A DNA stretch of 64,000 nt from Pseudomonas sp. B6002 (GCF_013385985.1 NZ_JACAOY010000014.1:112947-176946), one strand, 5' to 3'; counted from the first letter of the stretch, positions 53,907-63,874 are shown. Numbers and translations are program-made. Notes: a model not told the origin generated them from the letters alone.

Positions 53907-54440
53907 ATGAAAAAGCTTGTTGCTGTTACTGCCGCTACTGTTGTTATGGGTCTTGCTTCGTTCGCCAACGCTGCCACGCCGGCCACCGGCAACCCGGGTA
54001 CCGTGCGCTTCATTGGTGAAATCGTTTCCGGCGCCTGCGGTATCGATGCCAACTCTCTGGACCAGACTGTGTCCCTGGGCCAAGTGCCGTCGAACCAGTT
54101 CAAGGCCATCGGCGATCGTTCGACCCCGACCAAGTTCGACATCGTCCTGACTGAGTGCGACACCTCCACCCAGAAGAACGCCCGCTTCACCTTCAGCGGC
54201 GTGCAAGACCCTGTGGTTCCTGGCCTGTTCGCCACCACCGGCCTGGCCCAGAACGTCGGTATCCGCCTGCAGGCCAGCGCTGGCGAAATGCTGGACAACG
54301 GCACTGAGCAAGTCGCACCGGTGGTGCTGCAAGACGGCAACAACACCGTCACCTTCGCCGCGATGTACGAAGCCACCGCCGCTTCCGTCACCACCGGTGA
54401 AGCCGACAGCGTTGCCAACTTCACCGTCGCCTACAACTGA
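53907..54440 (+). CDS. Fimbrial subunit B (type 1-like pilin)
   Basis: A 177-residue pilin. The signal peptide ends LASFANA; mature start ATPATGNPGTVRFIGEIVSGACG with the first Cys, second Cys in LTECDTS, and the C-terminal donor strand SVANFTVAYN. It is closer to FimA-like pilins than subunit A. It has its own island operator but is followed by a REP cluster and a terminator before the second usher. Confidence 0.9.
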   Translation: MKKLVAVTAATVVMGLASFANAATPATGNPGTVRFIGEIVSGACGIDANSLDQTVSLGQVPSNQFKAIGDRSTPTKFDIVLTECDTSTQKNARFTFSGVQDPVVPGLFATTGLAQNVGIRLQASAGEMLDNGTEQVAPVVLQDGNNTVTFAAMYEATAASVTTGEADSVANFTVAYN

Positions 54441-54470
54441 TACGTGCGCGGGTGGGTTCGCCCTTGATCT

Positions 54471-54684
54471 TGTAGTGAGCGGGTTTACCCCGCGCGGCAG
54501 CAGCCCGGGCCCCGAGTATCTCCAGTTGGAATGAGGTGCCTGGTCCGGCGCAGCGCGGGGTAAACCCGCTCACTACAACAGCTGATTTCCTGTAGTGAGC
54601 GGGCTTGCCCCGCGCCGCAGCAGCCGAGGCCCTGGGTATCTCCAGTTGGAATGAAGTGTCCGGTCCGGCGCGGGGCAATCCCGC
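54471..54684. repeat. Two REP units in tandem between pilin B and usher B
   Basis: A complete inverted pair (54471-54577, TGTAGTGAGCGGGTTTACC to GTAAACCCGCTCACTACA) and a second unit (54591-54684) sharing the same central sequence GTATCTCCAGTTGGAATGA but truncated at its right end (ends GGCAATCCCGCAGG instead of the terminal palindrome). Both lie within the transcription unit. Confidence 0.88.
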
Positions 54685-54727
54685 AGGTTTTGTCTATCAG
54701 TGTTCGTTGTTGGTGTTGTAACACTTT

Positions 54728-54748
54728 GGGGCGCAAGCCCCTTTTTTA
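54728..54748 (+). terminator. Rho-independent terminator/attenuator before usher B
   Basis: GGGGC and GCCCC pair around the stable tetraloop GCAA, followed by TTTTTTA. It lies only 29 bases upstream of the usher B start, so usher B and the genes after it depend on read-through from the pilin B promoter. Confidence 0.75.
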
Positions 54749-54777
54749 TTGTCTCTTTCGGTGCTGATAAAAGGGTA

Positions 54778-57230
54778 ATGCCCGTGTACTGCCGCACACT
54801 TATTCTGTCTTGCGTATTACTGCCTTGCACGGGTTATACCTATGCGCTGGAGTTTAATACTGAGTTTTTAAATATTGACGGTCATGACGGTGTCAGTCTC
54901 GGGCAATTTACTCATGCGCATTACACCGTGCCGGGCACCTACGTATTGGATATCGTCGTTAATCAGCGTTACTTCGGAACACGTTCCATTGAATTCAAAA
55001 GCGGTGATCAACCGCAACAAAGTTATGCCTGTTTGCCACAGTCGCTGGTCGAGACGTTCGGGCTCAAGCCCGACCTGTTCAAGCGCCTGCCACGCATTGC
55101 CGATGGCCAATGTGTTGACCTGAGCGTGATCGAAAACGCCAGCGTCACCTACGCCCAGAACCTGGGACGGCTGCTGATCAGCCTGCCCCAGGCGTCATTC
55201 GAATATGACGACCCCAATTACATCCCGCCGGCCGCCTGGAGCAAAGGGCTGGATGGCGCGTTGCTCGATTACCGGGTAATCGCCAACAGCCGCCAGACCA
55301 CCGGCTCGGCGTCCAGCGGCGACTCCACCTCGTTGCAGAGCTACGGCACCGCAGGCCTGAACGTCGATGCCTGGCGGCTGCGTGCCGATTACCAGGCCCA
55401 ACAGGTCACCGGTAACCAGGGCGGCGGCAACAATGGTCAGGCGTTCCAGCTGAACCGCTTGTATGCCTATCGCGCGCTGCCGTCGATCCACTCGAAACTG
55501 TCGGTGGGCGAGGACTACCTGAACTCCGACGTGTTCGACACCTTCGCCCTGCGCGGCGCGAGCCTGAGCAGTGACGACCGCATGCTGCCGCCGAACCTGC
55601 GCGGTTACGCGCCGCTGATCAGCGGCCTGGCGCGCACCAACGCCACGGTGACCGTGTCGCAGCAAGGCCGCGTGCTGTATTCCACCACGGTGACCCCGGG
55701 TGCGTTTAGCCTCCAGGACATCAACAGCAGTGTGCAAGGCACGCTGGATGTGACCGTGCGCGAAGAAGACGGCACCGAGCAGAAATTTACCGTCACCACC
55801 GCCGCTGTGCCGTTCCTCGCCCGCGAAGGCGAGTTGCGCTACAAACTCTCGGCGGGCCAGCCACGCCTGACGGGCAGGGGCGGCACCGAACCGAGCTTTG
55901 TTGCCTCCGAACTGGCCTACGGTTTGTCCCGCGACTGGACGGTGTACGGCGGCATGCTGGCGGCCACCGACTACTTGTCCAGCGCCGTGGGTGTGGGCCG
56001 CGACCTGGGGGTGTTCGGCGCGGTGTCGGCAGACGTCACCACCTCGCGCGCCAAATTACGTTGGACCGGTGAGACGGCGGTGGGCAACTCCTACCGCATC
56101 AACTATTCCAAGCATTTCGACGCCATCGGCACCGACCTGCGCTTTCTCGGCTATCGCTTTTCCGACCGCACCTTCACCAATTTTTCGCAGTTTGTCGGCG
56201 ATCCGGATTCCTACGCGTTGAACTCGGGCAAACAACGCTATTCGGTGATGCTCGCCAAGCGTTTTTCGTGGCTGTCGACGAGCCTGTCCTTCGACCACTC
56301 GACCTTTTGGGACGCCGCGCCTTCGGACCGCTTCGGCCTGACGCTGGCGCGCAGTTTCACCCTGGGCAACGTCAAGAACATCAACTTCAACCTGTCGGCC
56401 TACCAGACCCGGAACGCGCAAAACAGCGATTCGCAACTCTACCTGGGCGTGAGCATTCCATTGGGCGGGCGCTCGATGATGTCGAGCAACTTCCAGCGCG
56501 GCAGTTCGGGTACATCCTCTGCCAACGTCGGCTTCAGCCACGATGACGGCGAAGGCATGAACTACCAGGTCTATGGCGGGTTGGGCGACAACAAATACGT
56601 CAACGCCTACGTGGGCCAACGTGCGTCGACCTATCGCGCCAATGCGTCGGCGACCACCGATGGCAGCACCTACCGCTCGCTCACCGGCGAACTCGACAGC
56701 TCGCTGGTGGTGACCCGTTATGGCGTGACCGCCCACGGTAATGGCTCGAATGGGGACACGCGGTTGCTGGTGTCCACCGATGGCGTACCGGACGTGACGT
56801 TCACCGGCCAGGCGCGCACCAACGCGCAGGGCTACGCGGTGATGGACGGCCTGCCGTCGTTCCAGGCGTATGAGGCGCGGGTCAATCTGGAGAAGTTGCC
56901 GCTCAAGACCGAAGTTTCCAACCCGATCCAGCGCCTGGCATTGACGGAGGGGGCCATCGGCTACGTCAGTTTCACCGCTGCCCAGGGTCACAACGCTTAT
57001 GTCGAACTGATCCAGCAAGACGGCCGGTGCCTTTTGGCGCATCGGTGCAGGACAAGCACAGCCATAAGGAAGTGGGCATCGTCGGGGAGGCGGGCGTTAC
57101 CTATTTGCTGGGCGCCAAGAGCGGCGCCGAACTGGTGGCGCGCTGGGACGACAGCAAGTCCTGCGCCCTTGAGGTGCTGCCCGATGCAGACGTTGTCACC
57201 AATATCGCCGCGCCGGTGCGGTGTTTGTGA
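54778..57230 (+). pseudogene. Fimbrial outer membrane usher B, frameshifted near the C-terminus
   Basis: An usher of about 817 codons that is intact through about codon 750: LEFNTEFLNIDGHDGVSLGQ, GYAPLISGLARTNATVTVSQ and LPSFQAYEARVNLEKLP follow in order. After QQDGR at about 57027 the frame shifts; the lost C-terminal domain continues in another frame (PFGASVQDKHSHKEVGIVGE to CALEVL, stop 57230). Restoring CCGG beside the existing CCGG would give QQDGRPVPFGASV, the normal usher motif. Unshifted, the frame runs to 57261 with unrelated residues. Start ATG 54778 has AAAGGG upstream. Confidence 0.85.
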
Positions 57231-57260
57231 ACCCTCTTTCAACCCTTTTGGAGCACCCTG

Positions 57261-57986
57261 ATGTCTCGATTGATGTTCAACCGTTTTGCCCGCCTGGTGC
57301 TGGTCTGTGTGCCATTGCTGGCGAATGCCGCCGTGGTGCCCGACCGCACCCGGGTGATTTACGAAGAGGGCGCCACCTCGGTGAGCGTCACCGTGAGCAA
57401 CAAGAACCTGCAACTGCCCTTTGTGGTGCAGTCGTGGATCGAAGATGCCAGCGGCAAAAAAATCAGCTCGCCGTTCATGGTGCTGCCGCCGCTGCAACGC
57501 ATCGAGCCCAATGAAAGCAGCATGCTACGCATTGTGAAGCTGCCCGAGGCCACGTTGCCCAAGGATCGCGAGTCGGTGTTCTACCTCAATATCCGCGAGA
57601 TCCCGCCCAAGAGCGAGGCGGTCAACGCGATGCAGATTGCCTTGCAATCGAAGATCAAGCTGTTCTACCGCCCGGCGTCGGTCAAGCGTGAGCGCGGTGA
57701 AGACCTGGCCCAGCGGCTGAACCTGAAAATCGACCCCATCGGCAAGCAACTGTTGATCGACAACCCGTCACCGTTCCATATCACCGTGGTGGGCCTGCTG
57801 GCCGGGCCGCAGATGACCAAGCTGCCGGTGGAGACCGTGATGATCGCGCCGTTCAGCGGTGCACGGTTGCCGTTGAGCACCACCGCCCTCGGTGAGTTGC
57901 GGGTGTCGAACATGAATGATTTCGGCGGCCAGACCGACACGCTGTTCCAGTGCGCAGTCGAGGCGTGCAAGGCTGTGAAACCGTGA
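57261..57986 (+). CDS. Periplasmic fimbrial chaperone B (PapD family)
   Basis: A 241-residue chaperone with signal peptide (LVLVCVPLLANA). It carries RTRVIYEEGATSVSVTVSNK, PPLQRIEPNESSMLRIVK, LPKDRESVFYLNIREIPP and IKLFYRPASV, the full PapD signature. It belongs with usher B and the final tip protein. ATG 57261 lies 31 bases after the true usher stop (57230). Confidence 0.92.
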   Translation: MSRLMFNRFARLVLVCVPLLANAAVVPDRTRVIYEEGATSVSVTVSNKNLQLPFVVQSWIEDASGKKISSPFMVLPPLQRIEPNESSMLRIVKLPEATLPKDRESVFYLNIREIPPKSEAVNAMQIALQSKIKLFYRPASVKRERGEDLAQRLNLKIDPIGKQLLIDNPSPFHITVVGLLAGPQMTKLPVETVMIAPFSGARLPLSTTALGELRVSNMNDFGGQTDTLFQCAVEACKAVKP

Positions 57987-59002
57987 TTATCAAGCCACTG
58001 CTCAGGGTGGGGTTGGCGCTGTTGATGCTGGGGTTTTCCAGCGCCTCGTGGGCGCTGATCTGCAAGTCGCAGTCCGACGGCGATTTTCTCAGCGAATACA
58101 TCGGCCCGGTGTCGGTGCCGGACACAGTGCCCGACGGTACGATCATCTGGCGCTCGCAAACCCACGTGGTGCCGGCCAAGTGCTGGAAGCTGCGGGACAT
58201 ACACTTCAACGAAGACGACCCGATCTATTTCTATGGCAACCCCGCGGGGCTCAATGCCACGGCCTGGGGCATCGAGTTCGGCCTGGTGTACCGGCAGGTG
58301 ACGGCCTGGGATGGGGATTGGAGTTCCGACCCGACCCTGGGCGTCAATACCGGGTTCGTGTCCCGTGGCTGCCCGGCGGCCACCAACAATGAAGAGATGC
58401 TGCCGTGTTCATTGGCCACGCCGAACATTGCGTTTCAGGTGGTGATCCGCAAGCGCGGGCTGCTGCCCTTGCAGCGCCCGTCCCAGGACACCTACGACGT
58501 CTTCCAGTTTGACGGCCAGTACGGTCTCAACGGTGGGGTGGGCAACCCGTTCAACAACTTCCGCTTCAAGCTCAGCGGCCTGCAGAACATTGTCGGCACG
58601 GCGTGCACGGTCGACGTCACGGTGACGCCGGAACCGGGCATTGTCGATTTCGGCGTGATCCAGAAAACCGCCACGGGGCTGTCTCCGCCCAGCCCGACCA
58701 AGCCGTTCAGCCTGGCCCTGGAGAAAAAGTGCAGCAGCGCCATCAACGTCGGCGCCACCTTCGTGACCGCCAACCAGCAAGGCCTGTACACGGTGTTGCC
58801 GACGGCCGACAGCGGGTTTGGCATTCAGGTGCGCGATGGGCGTAACGCACTGGTGCCCATCAACGAACCGTTCCCCCTGGCCACCTTTGCCGCCAATGTG
58901 AGCCACATCGATGTGCCGTTCAGCGCAACGGTGGTGGCCCAGGGGGACCCTCAGGTCGGCGCGTTCGAAGCCATTATGGTGGTGCAGATCATCTACTACT
59001 GA
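57983..59002 (+). CDS. Fimbrial tip adhesin-like protein B
   Basis: A 339-residue exported protein starting with GTG at 57983, overlapping the chaperone stop (GTGA). The signal peptide is LALLMLGFSSASWA. An N-terminal domain has Cys residues in ICKSQ, KCWKL and RGCPAA, and a pilin domain follows (ACTVDVTVTPEPGIVDFGVI, KKCSS) ending FEAIMVVQIIYY. This is the usual last gene of a chaperone-usher operon and probably the tip adhesin. It shows no close similarity to the three tandem adhesins. Confidence 0.85.
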   Translation: MIIKPLLRVGLALLMLGFSSASWALICKSQSDGDFLSEYIGPVSVPDTVPDGTIIWRSQTHVVPAKCWKLRDIHFNEDDPIYFYGNPAGLNATAWGIEFGLVYRQVTAWDGDWSSDPTLGVNTGFVSRGCPAATNNEEMLPCSLATPNIAFQVVIRKRGLLPLQRPSQDTYDVFQFDGQYGLNGGVGNPFNNFRFKLSGLQNIVGTACTVDVTVTPEPGIVDFGVIQKTATGLSPPSPTKPFSLALEKKCSSAINVGATFVTANQQGLYTVLPTADSGFGIQVRDGRNALVPINEPFPLATFAANVSHIDVPFSATVVAQGDPQVGAFEAIMVVQIIYY

Positions 59003-59008
59003 GGCGCC

Positions 59009-60274
59009 TTAGAAGCTCGCCTTGACCTGCAACCCCAGCACCAGGGCATTGTCGATGTCGCTGCCGGAAAACGCCCCGGGCTCGATGATGTATTGCACGT
59101 CCGGGCGCAGGGTCAGCCAGGGCGTGGCCTGGTAGCCGTAACTGAGCTCGATCAACTGCTCGGCGTTGTTCAGGTTAGGGTAGTCGGTGCCGGCGTTGAA
59201 CGCCGCCAATTCCTGCACGTCGCGGCTGCGCGGGTTGGGCACGGCGCGGCCATAGCCCAGGGCGAGGGTGTCGCGCGGGCGGCCTTCGAACGGTTTGTAC
59301 AGCACCACGCCCGCGCCATACCACCGGGTGAAGGGTGATGCGGCCAAGCTTGCTGCCGAGTACTGGCCGAAGGCGTGCAACACGCGGCCGGCAGAGGACT
59401 CCGAAGCCCACACCGCCTGGTCGACCAGCAGGTAATGCCCGCTGCGCCCGCTGACTTCCTGCTTGCTGCCGATGCGTTTCACGTCGGAGCTGTCGTAGTA
59501 ATACCCCACCTTGTATTCACCCGGCAGGGTGCCCGCGTGCTTGTAGATCAGCTCGATGGGCAGCACGGTGCCGGTGGTGCGTTTCGGGTCCAGGCGCCAG
59601 GCGCGGCTGGAGTTGCCGTTGCTGTCCGGGTCCACGTTGAAGGCGGCGACGCGCAGTTGCCAGTTCGGTGAAAAGTCGTATTTCACCCGCGCACCCAGGC
59701 GTGCGTTCGGGTAGTTGGTCCAGCCGCTGCCTCCGGACATGTTCAGCGGGTGGCCGCAGAAACCGGCGTTCATGAAGTTGCACAGGATGCCGCTGTCCAG
59801 GCCGCCGAGGTCGTTGCCCATGGCCATGTAGCCGAGTTTGACGTTGAGCGCCGGGGTGAACAGGGTGCGCTCGTAGCTCAACTCGGTGAGGCGGGTGTAG
59901 AGGCCGCCGTAGTTTTCCTGGATCGGCAGGCGGTTGCCCACCAAGTCCTCTGAAGCGCTGTTGCCGCGACGGTCGTTGATCGTGACCTGGACGCGGTCGC
60001 CATTATTGAAACCGTAGAGCTTGCCCAGGTCGAACTGCACGCCGAGCTTGATGTTTTGGGAGTAGCGCGCCGAGCGGTGCAGGCCGCCCTCGGCGTTGTA
60101 GGCGGTCTCGCCGCTGTAGTCGCCGGTGAAGCGAATGCCTTGTTCGTCCAGTTCGCGGCGCAGGCCGCCCCAGTCGCCGGTCAAGGTGGTGTCATCGGCT
60201 TGCACGGGCAGGGCGGCGCCCAGGGCCAGGCCAAGCAACAGGCGCCCAAGGGAAATCTGAGAAGTGGGGGTCAT
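59009..60274 (-). CDS. oprB: Carbohydrate-selective porin OprB family
   Basis: A 421-residue outer-membrane barrel with a signal peptide (LALGAALPVQA). The mature part begins DDTTLTGDWGGLRRELDEQG, typical of OprB-family porins. Later strands include YGGLYTRLTELSYERTLF and GLQVKASF at the end, with a terminal Phe as in outer-membrane proteins. It admits glucose or related sugars to the periplasm, which fits the adjacent glucose dehydrogenase. The two genes are codirectional but separated by a strong terminator. Confidence 0.88.
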   Translation of the reverse strand: MTPTSQISLGRLLLGLALGAALPVQADDTTLTGDWGGLRRELDEQGIRFTGDYSGETAYNAEGGLHRSARYSQNIKLGVQFDLGKLYGFNNGDRVQVTINDRRGNSASEDLVGNRLPIQENYGGLYTRLTELSYERTLFTPALNVKLGYMAMGNDLGGLDSGILCNFMNAGFCGHPLNMSGGSGWTNYPNARLGARVKYDFSPNWQLRVAAFNVDPDSNGNSSRAWRLDPKRTTGTVLPIELIYKHAGTLPGEYKVGYYYDSSDVKRIGSKQEVSGRSGHYLLVDQAVWASESSAGRVLHAFGQYSAASLAASPFTRWYGAGVVLYKPFEGRPRDTLALGYGRAVPNPRSRDVQELAAFNAGTDYPNLNNAEQLIELSYGYQATPWLTLRPDVQYIIEPGAFSGSDIDNALVLGLQVKASF

Positions 60275-60282
60275 GCGAAATT

Positions 60283-60320
60283 TTCCAAAAAAAAGCGCGG
60301 CGCCGGGGGAGGCGCCGCGC
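60283..60320 (-). terminator. Terminator between gcd and oprB
   Basis: On the minus strand a 10-bp GC-rich stem (GCGCGGCGCC and complement, 60295-60320) is followed by eight T residues. It should end the gcd transcript and implies that oprB has its own promoter or relies on read-through. Confidence 0.85.
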
Positions 60321-60332
60321 AAACAGAAGGGG

Positions 60333-62741
60333 TTATGGCAGGGCGTAGGCGATCACATAGTCGCCACGGTCCGTGGACTGGCGTGCGCCGCCGGCGGTGA
60401 TGACGATGTACTGCTTGCCGGTCTTGGGTGACACGTAGGTCATCGGACCGCCTTGGCTGCCCACGGGCAGGCGGGCTTTCCAGACTTCGTCACCGTTGCC
60501 GCTGTTGAAGGCGCGCAGGTAGAAGTCCTGGGTGCCGGCGATGAAGATCAGGCCACCTTGGGTGGACAGGGTGCCGCCGAGGGTTGGCAGGCCAATCTTG
60601 ATCGGCAGGTGCATGCGGATGCCCAGGGGGCCGGTGTCTTCAACGGTGCCCACCGGCACTTGCCAAGCGATCTTCTGGGTTTTCATGTCGATGGCGGTCA
60701 GGGTGCCGAACGGTGGTGCCTGGCACGGAATGCCGGCCACCGACAGGAAGCGGTTTTTGTTCACCGCATACGGCGTGCCCTTGAGCGGCACGGCGCCCAT
60801 GCCGGTGTTCAGCGCTTCGCCACCGGAGGAGGCCTGGGCCTTGTTCTGCGACGGCACCATCTGGATCCACAGGCCCAGGCGCATGTCGTTGACGAAGATA
60901 AAGCCATGCACCGGGTCGGTGGAGAGGCTGCCCCAGTTCATGCCGCCCAGGGAGCCCGGGAAACTCAAGGATTTGTCGGTGCCCGGCGCGGTATACAGGC
61001 CGTCATAGCGCATGCCCTTGAAGTCGATGCGGCACAGCAACTGGTCGTACGGCGTGGCGCCCCACATGTCCGATTCGGTCAGGGTTTGCGCGCCGATCTG
61101 CGGCATGCCGACGGATTTTGGCTGGGTGGGCGAGTAAGGCTCGTTAGGGATGTTGGCGGCCTTGACCGGCACTTCACGCACGTCGGTCAACGGCTTGCCG
61201 GTGGCACGGTCGAGCACGTAGATCTGGCCGGCCTTGGTGCCGATCACCACCGCAGGCACCGCCTTGTCGCTGCCCGGTGGGGTGAAGTCGATCAGGCTGG
61301 GTTGCATCGGCAGGTCGAAGTCCCACAGGTCGTTGTGGACGGTCTGGTACACCCACTTTTCAGCACCGGTGGAGGCGTCCAGCGCCAGCACGGAAGCGCC
61401 GTATTTGTGGTTGAGCTGGGTACGTTCCACGCCATAGATGTCGGTGGACGAACTGCCCATCGGCAGGAAGACCGTGTTCATCAGCGGGTCATAGGACATC
61501 GGCGCCCAGCTGTTCGGGGTGCTGCGCACGTAGGTGCTGCCGGCGGTCGGGGCTTGCTTGTCTTCTGGGTTGCCCGGGTCGAAGGCCCAGCGCATCTGGC
61601 CGGTGATCACGTCAAAACCACGGATCACGCCGCCTGGCATGTCGGTTTGCACGTTGTCAGCCACGCGGCCGCCGACTACCACGGTGGTTCCGGCCATCAG
61701 CGGGGCGGAGGACAGTTGGTAGTAGCTGTCGGGGACATCGCCCAGGCCGGCCTTGAGGTCCACTTGGCCGTGGGTGCCGAAGTCTTCGCAGAACTTGCCG
61801 GTGTCGGCGTCGACGGCGATCAGGCGCGCGTCGATAGTGTTGGTCAGCAAACGACGCTGGCACTGTGCACCAGCCGGCACGCTGGCGGCGATGATCGGCG
61901 AGCTGTTGGGCTGGGTGGGCGCGGCAATCGGCGCGGTGGCGTCGAAGTAAGCCATGCCGCGGCAACGCTGCCACACCGCTGACTTGGCGTTGACTTCGTT
62001 CTTCCACAGCTCTTTGCCGGTGTCGGCGTCGAGGGCGATCAGGTTGTTGTGCGGGGTGCAGATAAACACCTTGTTGCCGACCTGCAGCGGGGTGAGCTGG
62101 TCTTCGGCGCCGTTGCCGTCGCTGATGGCCACGTCACCGGTGTGGTAAGTCCAGGCTACTTTCAGCTTGTTGACGGTGTCGCGGTTGATCTGGTCCAGCG
62201 CGGCGAAGCGGCTGCCACCTTCGGTATTGCCGTAGTGGGCCCAGTCTTTCTGCGCGTCGGCCGGGGCCACGGGCGTCACGCCCGGGCCTGCGCCGGTAGG
62301 GGCGACGCTCGGGTGTGCGACGAACATATTGCCCGCCGCAACGGCCACGCCAACGGCCAATACGGCGGCAACGCCATAGGCGCCACGCGCCGGCTTGCCC
62401 GCGAGCAGCGGGTACACCAGCGCTACCACCAAGCCAATCACGCTGAACATGAACAGGCGTGAGAACAGCGGCCAGAACACCAGGCCCACATCCGCCACCG
62501 CCCAAATGGCGGTGCCCACCAGGAACGCCGCAAACAGCCACGCCCCTGCAGGCTTGTGCCGGGCAATCAGCACGCCGGAAACCGCCATGGCCAGGCCGCC
62601 GATCAGGAAGTACCAGGAGCCGCCCAGGCTGACCAGCCTGGCGCCGCCAACGGCCAGCGCCACGCCGAGCAGGGCGATGACGACGCCCAGGCCCAGCAGG
62701 ATAAATCTAGAGACGCCAGCGGCGCGCGATGCTCGTTTCAT
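60333..62741 (-). CDS. gcd: Membrane-bound PQQ-dependent glucose dehydrogenase
   Basis: An 802-residue quinoprotein. Five membrane helices fill residues 1 to about 145 and a beta-propeller PQQ domain faces the periplasm (DWAHYGNTEGGSRFAALDQI, GSTYVRSTPNSWAPMSYDPL, GAEKWVYQTVHNDLWDFDLP). It oxidises glucose to gluconolactone in the periplasm and passes electrons to ubiquinone, the direct oxidative route of pseudomonads and the basis of phosphate solubilisation. ATG 62741 is chosen (MKRASRAAG) over a start ten codons upstream. Confidence 0.96.
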   Translation of the reverse strand: MKRASRAAGVSRFILLGLGVVIALLGVALAVGGARLVSLGGSWYFLIGGLAMAVSGVLIARHKPAGAWLFAAFLVGTAIWAVADVGLVFWPLFSRLFMFSVIGLVVALVYPLLAGKPARGAYGVAAVLAVGVAVAAGNMFVAHPSVAPTGAGPGVTPVAPADAQKDWAHYGNTEGGSRFAALDQINRDTVNKLKVAWTYHTGDVAISDGNGAEDQLTPLQVGNKVFICTPHNNLIALDADTGKELWKNEVNAKSAVWQRCRGMAYFDATAPIAAPTQPNSSPIIAASVPAGAQCQRRLLTNTIDARLIAVDADTGKFCEDFGTHGQVDLKAGLGDVPDSYYQLSSAPLMAGTTVVVGGRVADNVQTDMPGGVIRGFDVITGQMRWAFDPGNPEDKQAPTAGSTYVRSTPNSWAPMSYDPLMNTVFLPMGSSSTDIYGVERTQLNHKYGASVLALDASTGAEKWVYQTVHNDLWDFDLPMQPSLIDFTPPGSDKAVPAVVIGTKAGQIYVLDRATGKPLTDVREVPVKAANIPNEPYSPTQPKSVGMPQIGAQTLTESDMWGATPYDQLLCRIDFKGMRYDGLYTAPGTDKSLSFPGSLGGMNWGSLSTDPVHGFIFVNDMRLGLWIQMVPSQNKAQASSGGEALNTGMGAVPLKGTPYAVNKNRFLSVAGIPCQAPPFGTLTAIDMKTQKIAWQVPVGTVEDTGPLGIRMHLPIKIGLPTLGGTLSTQGGLIFIAGTQDFYLRAFNSGNGDEVWKARLPVGSQGGPMTYVSPKTGKQYIVITAGGARQSTDRGDYVIAYALP

Positions 62742-62932
62742 ATCGATAAATGCTCGAAGGTGAGAGGGCAAAGACGCGATTTTAGCAAGATAAGTAACTG
62801 GTTAGTACATTTAGCTCCGCAATAGACTATTACAGGTAATGCGATGATGCGGTGTGGCCAAATGTCGCCTGGGTGCGATGCGGCTTTTTTTGGCTGCATC
62901 GCACGGCGTGCGGTACGCGTCTGTAAAAGACG

Positions 62933-63679
62933 CTAGACCGTTTTTTTGCTGCGGGACTTTTTTTGCCCGGGTTCGGCGTCGGCGTCCGCCAGTGCATTGC
63001 CACCCAGGCTGCGAGTCAGCTCGACGGCCGCCTGTTGGAAGAGTGGGTGAAGTGTCTGCGCTTGCTCGGCGGTCAGGCGGCTGGCCGGGCCGGACAGCAC
63101 CAGCGCGCCGATCAGGTTTTCGCCGGGGCCAAAAATCGGCAGGGCCATGGAGGAGGCGTGCGGGTCGGTGGCGCCGTGGGAGAAGATCGGCTTGATCATC
63201 TTGGCGGCGAGCGAATAAGGCGTGCGCAATGCTTCGGCGCCCGCCGCGCCGTCCATGGGCCGGGTATCGCCCGGTTGCAGGTGCAGGCGCAGGTGGTGCG
63301 GGGAGTTCACGCGGTAGAGGCACATCCGATAGGCGCCGTGGCGCACATAGAAAGACGCGGTTTCCCCGGTTTCCTGGGTCAGGCGGTGCAGCAGGGGGGT
63401 GATGTGGCGTTCGAGGTCGAGCCCGTCCTGGTACACGGTGTTCAGGCGCATGATCTCGGTGGCCAACTGGTAGCGACCGTCTGCCAGGCGGGTGATCAGG
63501 CCGTGGTCTTCCAGGGAGACCATCAGGCGCATGATGGTGCTTTTGATCAGGCCGGTGCGGGCGGCCAGTTCGGCCAGTTCCAGGGCGGTGTCCCCCATTT
63601 TGAAGGCGGTGAGCACGGTGAGCACCCGATCGGCCGAGGCCACCCCGGTGACTGCGGGGCGTGGGCGGGTTTTTACCAT
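62933..63679 (-). CDS. IclR family transcriptional regulator
   Basis: A 248-residue regulator. The N-terminal winged helix is at about 15-75 (RVLTVLTAFKMGDTALELAE, TGLIKSTIMRLMVSLEDHGL) and the effector domain follows (YRMCLYRVNSPHHLRLHLQP, MALPIFGPGENLIGALVLSG). The C-terminal tail is basic (KKSRSKK). ATG 63679 is preceded by GGAG at normal spacing. Target unknown; the downstream gcd gene is on the same strand and not obviously controlled by it. Confidence 0.9.
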   Translation of the reverse strand: MVKTRPRPAVTGVASADRVLTVLTAFKMGDTALELAELAARTGLIKSTIMRLMVSLEDHGLITRLADGRYQLATEIMRLNTVYQDGLDLERHITPLLHRLTQETGETASFYVRHGAYRMCLYRVNSPHHLRLHLQPGDTRPMDGAAGAEALRTPYSLAAKMIKPIFSHGATDPHASSMALPIFGPGENLIGALVLSGPASRLTAEQAQTLHPLFQQAAVELTRSLGGNALADADAEPGQKKSRSKKTV

Positions 63680-63771
63680 GGGGGGCTCCTTGTTGGGGGT
63701 AGGCTGCAAAATACTGGTATTGGCGGGTGGGGGCAATGTTGGGGTGGTTAGCTGACACCGCGCGATCCAGG

Positions 63772-63874
63772 TGTGGGAGCGGGCTTGCTCGCGAATGCGG
63801 TCTGTCAGGCGACTGGTTTTTATTGGGTGTACCGCGCTTTCTAATAATGTGGGAGCTGGCTTGCCTGCGATGGC
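63772..63874. repeat. Two single REP units
   Basis: TGTGGGAGCGGGCTTGCTCG (63772-63800) and TGTGGGAGCTGGCTTGCCTG (63848-63874) lie in the same orientation 76 bases apart. Otherwise the 320-base stretch upstream of the IclR gene shows no supported gene. Confidence 0.75.

Noticed and set aside
3982-54684. REP inverted pairs taken as CRISPR repeats
   Set aside because: The repeats are dispersed singly or in inverted pairs, not in regularly spaced arrays, and no cas gene is present.
57010-57035. Programmed -1 ribosomal frameshift in usher B
   Set aside because: No slippery heptamer is present (GGCCGGTGCCTTTTG), and even a -1 slip would leave the usher motif one residue short; loss of a CCGG unit explains both.
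62873-62904. Terminator between gcd and the IclR gene from GTGCGATGC / GCATCGCAC
   Set aside because: The stem is real (nine pairs) but the T-run lies in the loop rather than after the stem, so termination is doubtful in either direction.
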